A stretch of DNA of 64,000 nucleotides. Origin: an uncultured Alcaligenaceae bacterium (lineage in GTDB: Bacteria > Pseudomonadota > Gammaproteobacteria > Burkholderiales > Burkholderiaceae_B). The position numbers and the translations under genes are program-made. The notes below the pieces were generated by a model. The model was not told the DNA's origin. It did no database searches and worked only from the letters and a program-made list of their open reading frames with translations. Shown here one piece after another: positions 27,131 to 35,221 of the stretch (the stretch's first letter is position 1; the number at the start of each line of letters is the position of its first letter). Location: assembly GCA_937908115.1 (NCBI GenBank), contig CALEQZ010000043.1, positions 43,144 to 107,143 of the forward strand, written 5' to 3'.

Positions 27131-28474
27131 TCAGACCACGCCCTGCGCCAGCATCGCGTCGGCCACCTTGACGAAACCGGCGATGTTGGCGCCGTCCACA
27201 TAGCTGACGCGCCCGTCCGGCCCCGTGCCATAGTGCAGGCAGGCTTCGTGGATACCGCGCATGATTTGCAGCAGGCGAGCGTCCACTTCCTCGCGCGGCC
27301 ACGACAGCCGCGCCGCGTTCTGGCTCATTTCCAGGCCCGAGGTGGCCACCCCGCCGGCGTTGCTCGCCTTGCCCGGCGCGTAAAGCACGCCGGCCTGCTC
27401 GAACACCTTGATCGCCTCGATGGTCGACGGCATGTTGGCGCCTTCGGAGACGCACACCACGCCGTTGGCGACCAGGGTCTTGGCGTCATTCTCGTCCAGC
27501 TCGTTCTGCGTGGCGCTGGGCAGCGCCACTTGCACCGGCACGCTCCAGGGCTTGGCGCCGGCGATGAATGTCGCCCCGACGCGCTCGGCGTAGTCGCTGA
27601 CGCGGCCATAGAGGTGGTTCTTGACCTCCATCAGCACCGCGAGCTTTTCGGGCGTAAAGCCCTCCTCGTCGACCACGGTCCCGCTGGAATCCGACACGGT
27701 CACGACCTTGGCGCCCAGCGCCATGGCCTTTTCTATCGTGTATTGCGCGACATTGCCCGCACCCGAGACCGACACGCGCAGGCCCTCGAAATCCATGCCG
27801 CGGCGCTTGAGCATTTCCTGGGCAAAGTAAACGTTGCCATAACCGGTGGCCTCGGGGCGGATGAGCGAGCCACCGAAACTGAGCCCCTTGCCCGTGAACA
27901 CGCAATCGGCGCGGTTGGTCAGCTTCTTGACCATGCCGGCCATGTAGCCCACTTCGCGCCCGCCCACGCCGATGTCGCCTGCCGGCACATCGGTGTAGGC
28001 CCCGACATGGCGGTAAAGCTCGGTGGCAAAGGCTTGGCAGAAGCGCATCACTTCGGCCTGGCTCTTGCCCTTGGGGTCGAAGTCCGCTCCGCCCTTGCCG
28101 CCGCCCATGGGCAGCGTGGTCAGCGCGTTCTTGAAAGTTTGCTCAAACGCCAGGAATTTCAGGATGGACAGGTTGACCGACGGGTGAAAGCGCAAGCCGC
28201 CCTTGTACGGCCCGATCGCCATGCTGTGCTGGATGCGGTAGCCGCGGTTGACCTGGACCTCGCCGCGGTCGTCGACCCACGACACGCGGAACATGATCAC
28301 GCGCTCGGGCTCGACCAGGCGCTCGAGCAGTGCTTGGCTGCGGTAGCGCGGATGCTGTTCGATGAAGGGCCAGAGACTTTCCATGACCTCCGTGACGGCC
28401 TGCAGGAACTCCGGCTGTCCCGGATTGCGCGCTGCCACGTAGGCGATGAAATCGTGGGCGGTCTTGTAGGTCAT
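27131..28474 (-). CDS. gdhA: NADP-specific glutamate dehydrogenase
   Basis: This enzyme makes glutamate from 2-oxoglutarate and ammonia. With the chosen ATG it has 447 residues, equal to E. coli GdhA. Landmarks are GPYKGGLRFHPSVNLSILKFL, the active-site LPMGGGKGGADFDPKG, PAGDIGVGGREVGYM and the Rossmann GAGNVAQYTIEK. AAGGA lies 5 bases before the chosen ATG. Another ATG two codons upstream directly abuts that site and is less likely. Three GCACCA direct repeats overlap the ribosome binding region, suggesting tight control by nitrogen or another signal. The gene converges on argH. Confidence 0.96.
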   Translation of the reverse strand: MTYKTAHDFIAYVAARNPGQPEFLQAVTEVMESLWPFIEQHPRYRSQALLERLVEPERVIMFRVSWVDDRGEVQVNRGYRIQHSMAIGPYKGGLRFHPSVNLSILKFLAFEQTFKNALTTLPMGGGKGGADFDPKGKSQAEVMRFCQAFATELYRHVGAYTDVPAGDIGVGGREVGYMAGMVKKLTNRADCVFTGKGLSFGGSLIRPEATGYGNVYFAQEMLKRRGMDFEGLRVSVSGAGNVAQYTIEKAMALGAKVVTVSDSSGTVVDEEGFTPEKLAVLMEVKNHLYGRVSDYAERVGATFIAGAKPWSVPVQVALPSATQNELDENDAKTLVANGVVCVSEGANMPSTIEAIKVFEQAGVLYAPGKASNAGGVATSGLEMSQNAARLSWPREEVDARLLQIMRGIHEACLHYGTGPDGRVSYVDGANIAGFVKVADAMLAQGVV

Positions 28475-28483
28475 GTCCATCCT

Positions 28484-28533
28484 TGGTGCATACGAAAACC
28501 AAAGTGGTGCATTGTGATGCAACTCTTTGGTGC
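28484..28533 (-). promoter_or_regulatory. Three GCACCA direct repeats upstream of gdhA, likely operator
   Basis: On the gdhA strand GCACCA occurs three times with starts 23 and 21 bases apart, about two helical turns (plus-strand TGGTGC at 28484, 28505 and 28528). The middle copy is followed by CTT TGGT, resembling the NtrC/Nac-type half-site pair, and a TGCAT CACA ATGCA dyad lies between copies. The last copy touches the ribosome binding site, so binding there would repress. Confidence 0.55.
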
Positions 28534-28651
28534 GATCTAGGCGCGATAAGCGTTTTTTCCACGCACGGCAAAGCGGCGTCGCGGCGCCGCAACGAAGACT
28601 GATCCGTCCCTTTCTTGCCGTAAGAACGCGGTTTTCCGGGCCATCCGGCCC

Positions 28652-29959
28652 CTATTCAAAGACCGCGATGGATTCGACGTGACCCGTGTGCGGAAACATG
28701 TTGATCACCCCAGCGGCACGCAGCGCGTAGCCGCCTTCGTGCACGAGGATCGCCGCATCGCGCGCCAGGGTGGCGGGATTGCAAGACACGTAGACGATGC
28801 GCGCCGGGCGCTCCGCGGCCTGCAACTGCGTCAGCGCCTGCGCGACTGCCTGCGCCCCCTCGCGCGGCGGATCGATCAGCATGCGGTCGAAGCGCCCCAG
28901 CCCCCGCAGCCAATCGGCGTCGACCTCGAACAGGTTCAGCGTGGCAAACGCGGTGCGATCGGCCAGCCCGTGGCGCTGTGCCGCGGCCAGGGCCCGGTCG
29001 GTCAACGCCTTGCTGCCTTCCACGCCCACGACTTCGCGCGCGCGCGTGGCCAGCGGCAAGGTGAAATTGCCCAGCCCGCAGAACAGGTCCGCGACCCGGT
29101 CCTGCGGCCCGGGCTCGAGCAAACTGAGCGCGCGCGAAACCAGCACGCGATTGATGGCGTGGTTGACCTGGGTGAAGTCGGTCGGCTTGAACGGCAAGCG
29201 CAGCCCGAATTCCGGCAAGGCGTAGGCCAGCGTCTCGGCATCCCCGGGTTCCAGCGGATGCACGCTGTCCGGCCCTTTGGGCTGCAGCCACCAGGTCACC
29301 CCATGCTCGCGCGCGAAGGCGCGCAGCACCGCCACGTCGCCATCGGTCAGCGGCAGCAAGTGGCGCAATACCAGCACCGTACAGGCGTCACCCACCGCGA
29401 CTTCGATCTGCGGCATCCGGTCGGGCGCGGACAGCGACGCGATCATGCCGCGCAGCGGCACCAGCAGCCTGGCCACGTGCGCGGGCAGCACGTGGCAGGT
29501 GCGCATGTCGGCGACGTAGCTGCTCTTGCGCTCGTGAAAGCCCACGAGCACCCCGCCCTTCTTGGGCACGACCCGCACCGACAGGCGCGCGCGGTAGCGA
29601 TAGCCCCAGGCCGGGCCGTGCATGGGCGGCAGGATGCGCGCCGGCCTGAGCTTGCCGACGTGCCAGAAAGTATCTTCCAGTGCGCGCTGCTTGACCGCGA
29701 CCTGCGCGGCCGGATCCAAATGCTGCATGGCGCAGCCGCCGCACACGCCGAAGTGCGGGCAGCGCGGCGTCACGCGCTGCGAAGACGCGCGCAGGACCTG
29801 GTCGACCCGGGCGATCTCGTACGACGGCTTGCGCCGCACCACCTGGACGCTGACCCGTTCGCCGGGCAGCGCCCCTTCGACGAAAACGACCTTGCCGTCG
29901 CGGCGGGCGACGCCACGGGCCTCCAAATCCAGGGATTCGATATCCAGTACATCCACCAT
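28652..29959 (-). CDS. rlmD: 23S rRNA (uracil1939-C5)-methyltransferase RlmD
   Basis: This iron-sulfur methyltransferase of 435 residues acts on U1939 of 23S rRNA. The N-terminal TRAM domain (about 1-55) is followed by the 4Fe-4S ligands Cys67, Cys73 and Cys76 in CPHFGVCGGC, with a fourth Cys near residue 154 (MRTCHVL). The SAM fold contains DLFCGLGNFTLPLA, the catalytic nucleophile Cys lies in VSCNPATLARD and the C-terminal motif is FPHTGHVESIAVF. It has no operon partner. In related betaproteobacteria this gene lies close to rpoS, which is missing from this neighbourhood. Confidence 0.95.
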   Translation of the reverse strand: MVDVLDIESLDLEARGVARRDGKVVFVEGALPGERVSVQVVRRKPSYEIARVDQVLRASSQRVTPRCPHFGVCGGCAMQHLDPAAQVAVKQRALEDTFWHVGKLRPARILPPMHGPAWGYRYRARLSVRVVPKKGGVLVGFHERKSSYVADMRTCHVLPAHVARLLVPLRGMIASLSAPDRMPQIEVAVGDACTVLVLRHLLPLTDGDVAVLRAFAREHGVTWWLQPKGPDSVHPLEPGDAETLAYALPEFGLRLPFKPTDFTQVNHAINRVLVSRALSLLEPGPQDRVADLFCGLGNFTLPLATRAREVVGVEGSKALTDRALAAAQRHGLADRTAFATLNLFEVDADWLRGLGRFDRMLIDPPREGAQAVAQALTQLQAAERPARIVYVSCNPATLARDAAILVHEGGYALRAAGVINMFPHTGHVESIAVFE

Positions 29960-30045
29960 CGGTGCGGCGTCCGATTACAAGCAAATCCGCCATTGTAAAA
30001 GGAGCCGCACCGGCGGCGCCGGCCGGCGTCGCCGCCGGCCGCAGG

Positions 30046-30804
30046 TCAGAACGTGCGCGAGACCGAGGCGATCACGCCCAGGCGGCCTGCAGGATGCCCG
30101 TTCTTGGTGTTGTACCAGTTGTCCTTGGTCGCGCCCACGGCGGCCACGCCGAGCACCCAGCCCTTGAGGTCCTTGCTGATACCCAGCTTGTAGTCCACGT
30201 AGTGACCCAGGCTGTCGCCGTCGGCGGTTTCCTGGCGCTTGAGCTTTTGGTAGCCCACGTGCGCATCCAGCGTCCAGCCATCGCCCAGGTCGAAACTGGC
30301 GCTGCCGTCCAGGTACCACGTGCCCTTGGTGTCGGGCGTGCTAAAGAAATCCGTGGGCGTGTAGGAGTACTTCAGCGAGAACGGTCCGTAGGCGCCGCCT
30401 ACGTAGAGGTCGGTGTTCTTGAAGTTGCCGCCCTTGGGCGAGTCCGAGCCCGGGTACCAGTACTGCAGCACGCCGACGTCCAGCGTAAAGCCGCTGTTGC
30501 CGATCTCGCCGGACCAGCCGCCGTAGAAATCCATCTCGAGGTTGCCGCCCGGGAACAGGGAATCGGCCACATTGGAGTTCCAGTTGCCGATGTAGAAGCC
30601 CGACTCGTGAGTGATGTCGAAGCCCAGCTGGATGGCCGGACGGAAATCCGTCTGGCTGTAGCCGCGGAAGCGGTAGTCGTTGACGATGGAGGCATTACCG
30701 CTCAGGCTGAAGCCGGCCCCCAGGTCCGTTTCCTGCGCGGCGGCGGGCAGCGCGGCGCACGTGGCCATTGCGGCAAGCGAGGAGGCAATCAACGTCTTCT
30801 TCAT
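30046..30804 (-). CDS. TorF-family putative outer-membrane porin (TIGR02001 type)
   Basis: This is a predicted beta-barrel outer-membrane protein of 252 residues with a 24-residue signal peptide ending LPAAAQ. The mature part shows alternating aromatic strands (NDYRFRGYSQTDFRPAIQLG, GFYIGNWNSNVADS, LDVGVLQYWYPG) and ends in VSRTF, the C-terminal Phe that the BAM machinery recognises. The N-terminal RGYSQT motif is typical of this family. AGGA precedes the ATG. A near-consensus sigma-54 promoter lies 83-99 bases upstream. In several betaproteobacteria relatives sit beside glnK-amtB, which fits nitrogen control. The transported solute is unknown. Confidence 0.85.
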   Translation of the reverse strand: MKKTLIASSLAAMATCAALPAAAQETDLGAGFSLSGNASIVNDYRFRGYSQTDFRPAIQLGFDITHESGFYIGNWNSNVADSLFPGGNLEMDFYGGWSGEIGNSGFTLDVGVLQYWYPGSDSPKGGNFKNTDLYVGGAYGPFSLKYSYTPTDFFSTPDTKGTWYLDGSASFDLGDGWTLDAHVGYQKLKRQETADGDSLGHYVDYKLGISKDLKGWVLGVAAVGATKDNWYNTKNGHPAGRLGVIASVSRTF

Positions 30805-30886
30805 GGTGTCGTCCTGTAGGGATGGATTGGCGGTGGGCGACGCCCGACCGGGTGCTTGCGCGGAGAAGCAACCTGCAAGACCCAGA

Positions 30887-30903
30887 AGCAGATTTCGTGC
30901 CAA
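30887..30903 (-). promoter_or_regulatory. Sigma-54 (RpoN) promoter of the TorF-family porin
   Basis: TTGGCACGAAATCTGCT on the minus strand matches the sigma-54 consensus YTGGCACGRNNNTTGCW in all but one fixed position. The invariant GG and GC are correctly 10 bases apart. Transcription would start near 30876, giving a leader of about 72 bases. A TGCACCA half-site lies about 50 bases further upstream (30953-30959), but its partner half is degenerate. Confidence 0.75.
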
Positions 30904-31035
30904 CCCGCACGCGATGCGCGCTGCCACACCCGAGCATGGGCTGCGCCCGAGTTGGTGCAGGCCCTGCCCCGCAATGAAACGTCCTGCCTCGAAACAGGGC
31001 GGCGCGCCGGGCAAAGCGGCGCCACCAAACGAAAC

Positions 31036-31055
31036 GGGGCGCCGCCTGGCGCCCC
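31036..31055 (-). terminator. Hairpin downstream of the Spy-like gene
   Basis: GGGGCGCC and GGCGCCCC form an 8-base stem with a 4-base loop, about 77 bases after the Spy-like stop codon. On the minus strand it is followed by GTTTCGTTTGG, a weak T-rich tract. It would separate the Spy-like transcript from the sigma-54 promoter of the porin downstream. The rest of the 328-base gap holds that promoter and no gene. Confidence 0.5.
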
Positions 31056-31132
31056 GAAGGAAGAAGCCGGATGCCACCGGCCGATGCACGGCATCGGCGC
31101 GCACCGGCATGGCGCCGGCGCGCGCCGCCCGC

Positions 31133-31714
31133 CTAGTTGGCCGACTTGGCGGCTTGCACGCGCGCCGCGTGGCGCTCGGCCATGCGCGCCTGGCGCTTCT
31201 TGACGAAGTCGGCCACCTGGCTGCGCTGCTCGGCACTCAGGCCGTCCCAGAACGCCAGCCAATTTTCCTGCGCCGCCTTGGCCTTGTCGCGCATCTGCTC
31301 GCGGCGCTGCTCGCCAGCCGTGATCAGCGCGCGCGGGTCGAGTTGGCCCGCGGCAAGCTGGTCGGCCAGCACCTTGCGGGGGCCGTCGGCGCCGCGCATG
31401 TCGGTGCGCAGCGCCTTGCTGGCGGCGCGCGCCCGCTCGAGCTGCGCCTTTTGCTGGTCGTCCAGCTTGAGGCCATCGACCACCGACTGGGGCAGCGGCC
31501 CGACACCGGGAATCCACGCCGCAGCGTGCTGCAGCCCGTGCTTGTGGGCGCGCAGGTGGTGCTTGTGATGACGGGGGCCGTCCTTGTCCGCGCGTGCCTG
31601 CGCCTGGACGGGATCCTGGGGCGCCTGGCTGGCATGCGCGGCTGCGGACATGCCGCCGGCGGCCAGGGCCAGGGACAACGCTGCCAGGGCGGGACGGAAG
31701 AAAGCACGGTTCAT
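31133..31714 (-). CDS. Spy/CpxP-like periplasmic protein, His-rich
   Basis: This is a 193-residue exported protein with a signal peptide of about 29 residues ending AAAHA. The mature N-terminus is rich in histidine (RHHKHHLRAHKHGLQH, residues about 48-63), which could bind metal. Two LTxxQ-type helical motifs, LDDQQKAQLERAR and LSAEQRSQVADFVKKRQAR, place it in the Spy/CpxP/CnrX-like group of all-helical envelope-stress chaperones or metal sensors. No cpxAR-like pair is nearby. It stands alone, with a hairpin after its stop. Whether it is a chaperone or a metal-buffering protein is not decided by sequence. Confidence 0.8.
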   Translation of the reverse strand: MNRAFFRPALAALSLALAAGGMSAAAHASQAPQDPVQAQARADKDGPRHHKHHLRAHKHGLQHAAAWIPGVGPLPQSVVDGLKLDDQQKAQLERARAASKALRTDMRGADGPRKVLADQLAAGQLDPRALITAGEQRREQMRDKAKAAQENWLAFWDGLSAEQRSQVADFVKKRQARMAERHAARVQAAKSAN

Positions 31715-31822
31715 GGCATCACTCCTTGTGTGTGGATGGCGATGCCATTGTGGCGGCGACCCGGTTACACGCGGGTTTCGGGGCGCAAGGCGGATATTTC
31801 AGCCGGTTGCGCCGGCCCTACC

Positions 31823-32620
31823 CTAGAGCAGCCCCTCGCCTTCGGAGGCCTCCCAGGCGTTGAGGTACTCCTCCCAGTGCGGCGCGTCGGAACCGGCCAG
31901 TGTGTCGCGCACCAAGTCGACCTCGGCGTGATAGGCCTCGCGGTCGAGCTCGCCGCGCAGGTAGCGAAAACGGCAATAGACCAGCCACGTGTTGACGACG
32001 TCGGTCTCGCAATAGGCGCGCACTTCGTCGGCACGGCCTTCGCACCAGGCCGTCCAAACCTGGCTGCCGTCCATGCCGAGCTTGCCGGGAAAGCCGCACA
32101 GCTTGGCCAGTTCGTCGAGCGGCGCATTGGCCCGGCCGTTGTACTTGGCCAGCAGGTCCATCAAGTCGACGTGGCGCGTGTGGTAGCGCGAAATGTAGTT
32201 GTTGTAGCGGAACTCCCGGTCGTCGTCGCCCATGTCCCAATAGCGCGGCGCGGGCACGCCGTGTATCAGGCTGCGGTAATGCAACACCGGCAGGTCAAAG
32301 CCCGAGCCGTTCCAGCTGACCAGCCGAGGCGTATAGCGCTCGATCGTCTTGAAAAAGCCCGAGATCAACGCGGCTTCGCCGTCGTCGGCACGGCCGAGCG
32401 TGCGCACGCGAAACCCCTGGTCGTCGCGAAAGACGCAGCCGATCACGGCCACCTTGTGCAAATGCAAGGGCAAGAAGTCGCTACCGGTGGCTTCGCGCCG
32501 CTCGGCGCATGCGCGCTCGACGACTTCCTGGTCGGAGACGTCGGGTCCCCAGCCGCGCAGGCGCCGCAGCCCCTGGACGTCGGGAATCGTCTCCAGGTCG
32601 AAAACCAGCGTCGGCGTCAT
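31823..32620 (-). CDS. Predicted PolB-like 3'-5' exonuclease (RNase H fold)
   Basis: This is a 265-residue cytoplasmic nuclease of the DNA_pol_B_exo2 family. The DEDD-type motifs are visible: Exo I VFDLETIPD near the N-terminus, Exo II in SWNGSGFDLPVL, and Exo III in the EVRAYCETDVVNTWLVY helix. The middle portion RYHTRHVDLMDLLAKYN is characteristic. It has no polymerase domain. Its ATG overlaps the nlpD stop by 4 bases, so it belongs to the surE-pcm-nlpD operon and takes the place where rpoS is found in many proteobacteria. The nucleic acid substrate is unknown. Confidence 0.87.
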   Translation of the reverse strand: MTPTLVFDLETIPDVQGLRRLRGWGPDVSDQEVVERACAERREATGSDFLPLHLHKVAVIGCVFRDDQGFRVRTLGRADDGEAALISGFFKTIERYTPRLVSWNGSGFDLPVLHYRSLIHGVPAPRYWDMGDDDREFRYNNYISRYHTRHVDLMDLLAKYNGRANAPLDELAKLCGFPGKLGMDGSQVWTAWCEGRADEVRAYCETDVVNTWLVYCRFRYLRGELDREAYHAEVDLVRDTLAGSDAPHWEEYLNAWEASEGEGLL

Positions 32621-33531
32621 CGCGGCGGCAGGTATTGCAGCGGATCGACGGGCGTGCCCTTGCGGCGGATCTCGAAGTGCAGGCGCGGCGAGGTCGTGTC
32701 GGTCTGGCCGATTTCCGCGATCTTGGTGCCGCGCTTGATTTCCTGCCCCGGCTGCACCAGCAGCGTTCGGTTATGGGCGTAGGCGGTGATGAAGCCGTTC
32801 TGGTGATTGATGATGACCAGGTTGCCCAGCCCGCGTACACCGTTGCCGCTGTACGTGACCATGCCGTCGGCCGCCGCGTAGACCGGGTCGCCCGGGTTGC
32901 CGGCAATATCTATGCCTTTGCTGCGCGCACTGAACGGCTGGATGATCTGGCCCGAAGCCGGCCAGGCCCAGGTGATCACTGACGCGTCGGCGGCGCGTGG
33001 CGGCGTGGCCACCGGCGCAGGCGCTGGCGCCGGCGGTTGGGGCGCAGCCGGTTCGGCCGGCTTGGATTCGGCCGGTTGGGACGAGGCTGGCTCGGTCGCC
33101 GCGCCGTCAGCCGGTGCGGGCTTGGCGGCAGGCACGGGCACGGCCTGCGCGCCCGTGCCGGAAGCCGCCTGTCCGCCCGGCGGCGGCGTCAGGCGCAATA
33201 CTTGGCCGACCCGCAGCTGGCTGGGATCGGGCAGGTTGTTCCAGCGGGCAAGCGCTGCCATGTCGGTGCCCGTGGCGCGAGCGATCTGGTAGAGGCTATC
33301 GCCAGGCTTGACGATATAGGTGCCATCGTTCGACGGCGTGGCTGCCGGCGCCTGCGGGGCGGCGGACAAGTCGACCACCGGCGCGCGCGTGCCGGAGCCC
33401 GCGCAGCCGGCAAGCATCGCCACCACGAGCAGCGCGGCCATCCTGGCCGGTACAGCGCCAGTAAAGGGGTTGCACGCCTTGCCGGCAGGCAAGGCGGTGT
33501 GTCTGGCCAGCGGGAACTGCCCGACGAGCAT
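32617..33531 (-). CDS. nlpD: NlpD-type lipoprotein with LysM and M23 domains
   Basis: This is an outer-membrane lipoprotein of 304 residues that activates septal amidases. A long 29-residue lead precedes the hydrophobic stretch and the lipobox MLAGC. A LysM peptidoglycan-binding domain (about 72-115, YIVKPGDSLYQIARATG) follows, then an Ala/Pro-rich linker, then a degenerate M23/LytM domain (about 195-300). In that domain the zinc ligands are replaced (for example GIDIAG instead of HxGxD), so it is likely non-catalytic. AAGGAG lies 7 bases before the chosen ATG and decides the start. It follows pcm by 18 bases. Confidence 0.92.
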   Translation of the reverse strand: MLVGQFPLARHTALPAGKACNPFTGAVPARMAALLVVAMLAGCAGSGTRAPVVDLSAAPQAPAATPSNDGTYIVKPGDSLYQIARATGTDMAALARWNNLPDPSQLRVGQVLRLTPPPGGQAASGTGAQAVPVPAAKPAPADGAATEPASSQPAESKPAEPAAPQPPAPAPAPVATPPRAADASVITWAWPASGQIIQPFSARSKGIDIAGNPGDPVYAAADGMVTYSGNGVRGLGNLVIINHQNGFITAYAHNRTLLVQPGQEIKRGTKIAEIGQTDTTSPRLHFEIRRKGTPVDPLQYLPPR

Positions 33532-33549
33532 GCGTTTCTCCTTCTTAGC

Positions 33550-34383
33550 TCACGATTGGATGCCTGCCCTGAGCGGCACGAACCGGACTTCCTCGAGTTC
33601 GGCGCGGTTCCAGGAAGCAGCGCCCGTGCGCTCGATCAACACCAGCCTCTGCTGCGCACCACCCTCGGGGGCGATCAGGCGCCCGCCCGGCGCCAGTTGC
33701 GTCAACAGGGCGCGCGGGATTTCCAGGCCCGCGGCAGCCACAACAATAGCATCGAAAGGCGCCTGGGCGGGCAAGCCCGCCATGCCGTCGCCGTAGTGCA
33801 GGCGCACGCGCCCCAACCGCAGCGCGCGCAGGCGTTCGCGCGCCATCTCGTACAGGCCGCGTATGCGCTCGACGGCATAGACCTCGCGCACGATCTGCGC
33901 CAGCACCGCGGCCTGGTACCCGCATCCGGCGCCGATCTCGAGCACGCGCGCGGGCTGCCTGCCTTCGCAGACCGCGGAAATCATGCGCGCCACCACCCAG
34001 GGCTGGGAAATCGTCTGGCCGTGGCCGATGGGCAGCGCCGCGTCTTCGTAAGCCCGGCTGGCCAGGCCCTCGTCGACGAACTGATGGCGCGGCACGGCCA
34101 TCATCGCGTCGAGCACGCGTGCATCGCGTATGCCTTGCTGGCGCAGCCGCTGCACCATGGCCGCGCGTTGGCGCTCGGAGTTGAGGCCCAGGTTGGCGCC
34201 GGGTGAAACGGGCCGCGGCGCGACGGGCGCGCGCGGCGCGACGTCGGGCCGCGGCAGCGCCGCGGCCGAAATGCGCGTGTTGCTGTTGGCCGGCGAGATG
34301 CCGGGCGCAAGCCCCGCCGACGGGTACGCGGATGAGCGCACCCGGGCGAGCGGATCGGCGGGGTCGGTCACGCGGCGGCGCAT
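33550..34383 (-). CDS. pcm: Protein-L-isoaspartate O-methyltransferase
   Basis: This enzyme methylates isoaspartyl residues of aged proteins with S-adenosylmethionine. It has 277 residues, longer than the E. coli enzyme (208), because about 65 Pro/Ala-rich residues precede the catalytic part. The substrate and SAM motifs are GHGQTISQPWVVARM, VLEIGAGCGYQAAVLA, VYAVERI and the C-terminal PEGGAQQRLVLIER. The ATG overlaps the surE stop by 16 bases. An internal start near the family core (MVQRLRQQGI) is possible, but the long N-terminus is common in related bacteria. It is part of surE-pcm-nlpD. Confidence 0.92.
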   Translation of the reverse strand: MRRRVTDPADPLARVRSSAYPSAGLAPGISPANSNTRISAAALPRPDVAPRAPVAPRPVSPGANLGLNSERQRAAMVQRLRQQGIRDARVLDAMMAVPRHQFVDEGLASRAYEDAALPIGHGQTISQPWVVARMISAVCEGRQPARVLEIGAGCGYQAAVLAQIVREVYAVERIRGLYEMARERLRALRLGRVRLHYGDGMAGLPAQAPFDAIVVAAAGLEIPRALLTQLAPGGRLIAPEGGAQQRLVLIERTGAASWNRAELEEVRFVPLRAGIQS

Positions 34384-35126
34384 AGCGGACGGGCCCACTG
34401 CCGGACTTCGGCGATCTGTTCGTGGTGCGTCAGGTCCAGCCGCAGCGGCGTCAGCGACACGGACCCGCGCGCGATGGCGTCGAAGTCGGTGCCGAGCTGG
34501 GCATCGAGCGCGTTGCCCACCGGCCCGATCCAATAGACCGTCTCGCCGTACGGCGTGGTCGAGCGTACGACGGGCTCGGAGGGATGGCGCTTGCCCAGCC
34601 GGGTGACTTCGATCGGCCCCATGGCCGACAGCGGCAGGTTGGGGATGTTGACGTTGAGCAAGACCGGCGCCGCCAGCGGCTCGGCCAGCTGGCGTTCGAC
34701 GACGCGGCGGGCCACCTTGGCTGCCGCGTCCAGGTTGTGCCAGCCCCTGTCGACCAGCGAAAATGCGATCGCCGGAATGCCGAAAAGATAGCCTTCGGTA
34801 GCCGCGGCCACGGTGCCCGAATAGAGCGTGTCGTCGCCCATGTTCGCGCCGTTGTTGATGCCGGAGACGACTAGGTCGGGGCGCGCGTCCATCAGCCCGG
34901 TCAGGGCGATGTGCACGCAGTCCGACGGCGTGCCGTTGACGTAGATGAAGCCGTTGGCCGCCTCGCGCACCGACAGCGGCCGGTTCAGCGTCAGCGAATT
35001 GGACGCGCCGCTGTGGTTGACTTCTGGCGCGACCACGGTCAGTTCGGCCAGGTCGCGCAAGGCGTTGACCAGCGCTTCCAGCCCTGGGGCCGAATAGCCG
35101 TCGTCGTTGGCAACCAGTATCCTCAT
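34368..35126 (-). CDS. surE: 5'-nucleotidase / polyphosphatase SurE
   Basis: This metal-dependent phosphatase of 252 residues acts on nucleoside monophosphates and helps survival in stationary phase. The metal site is the N-terminal MRILVANDDGYSAPG (the Asp pair), with Ser in PEVNHSGASNSLT and Asn in VVSGINNGANMGDDTLYSGTV. The ATG that gives MRILVANDD is certain from family conservation. The longer reading adds 29 unrelated residues. It opens the surE-pcm-nlpD-exonuclease operon and diverges from plsY. Confidence 0.96.
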   Translation of the reverse strand: MRILVANDDGYSAPGLEALVNALRDLAELTVVAPEVNHSGASNSLTLNRPLSVREAANGFIYVNGTPSDCVHIALTGLMDARPDLVVSGINNGANMGDDTLYSGTVAAATEGYLFGIPAIAFSLVDRGWHNLDAAAKVARRVVERQLAEPLAAPVLLNVNIPNLPLSAMGPIEVTRLGKRHPSEPVVRSTTPYGETVYWIGPVGNALDAQLGTDFDAIARGSVSLTPLRLDLTHHEQIAEVRQWARPLCAAA

Positions 35127-35221
35127 CGCGGTTCCGAAAGCAAGAAAAAGCGGCCGAACGCATCGAATTGTACCGGGTAGAATGCCGCAGCCCTTATTAC
35201 GACTGATTTGCACGGAGTGCC

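Noticed and set aside
30942..30959. True NtrC binding site upstream of the porin promoter
   Set aside because: Only one half-site is perfect and the spacing is off by one base, so it is kept only as a weak observation and not annotated as a feature.
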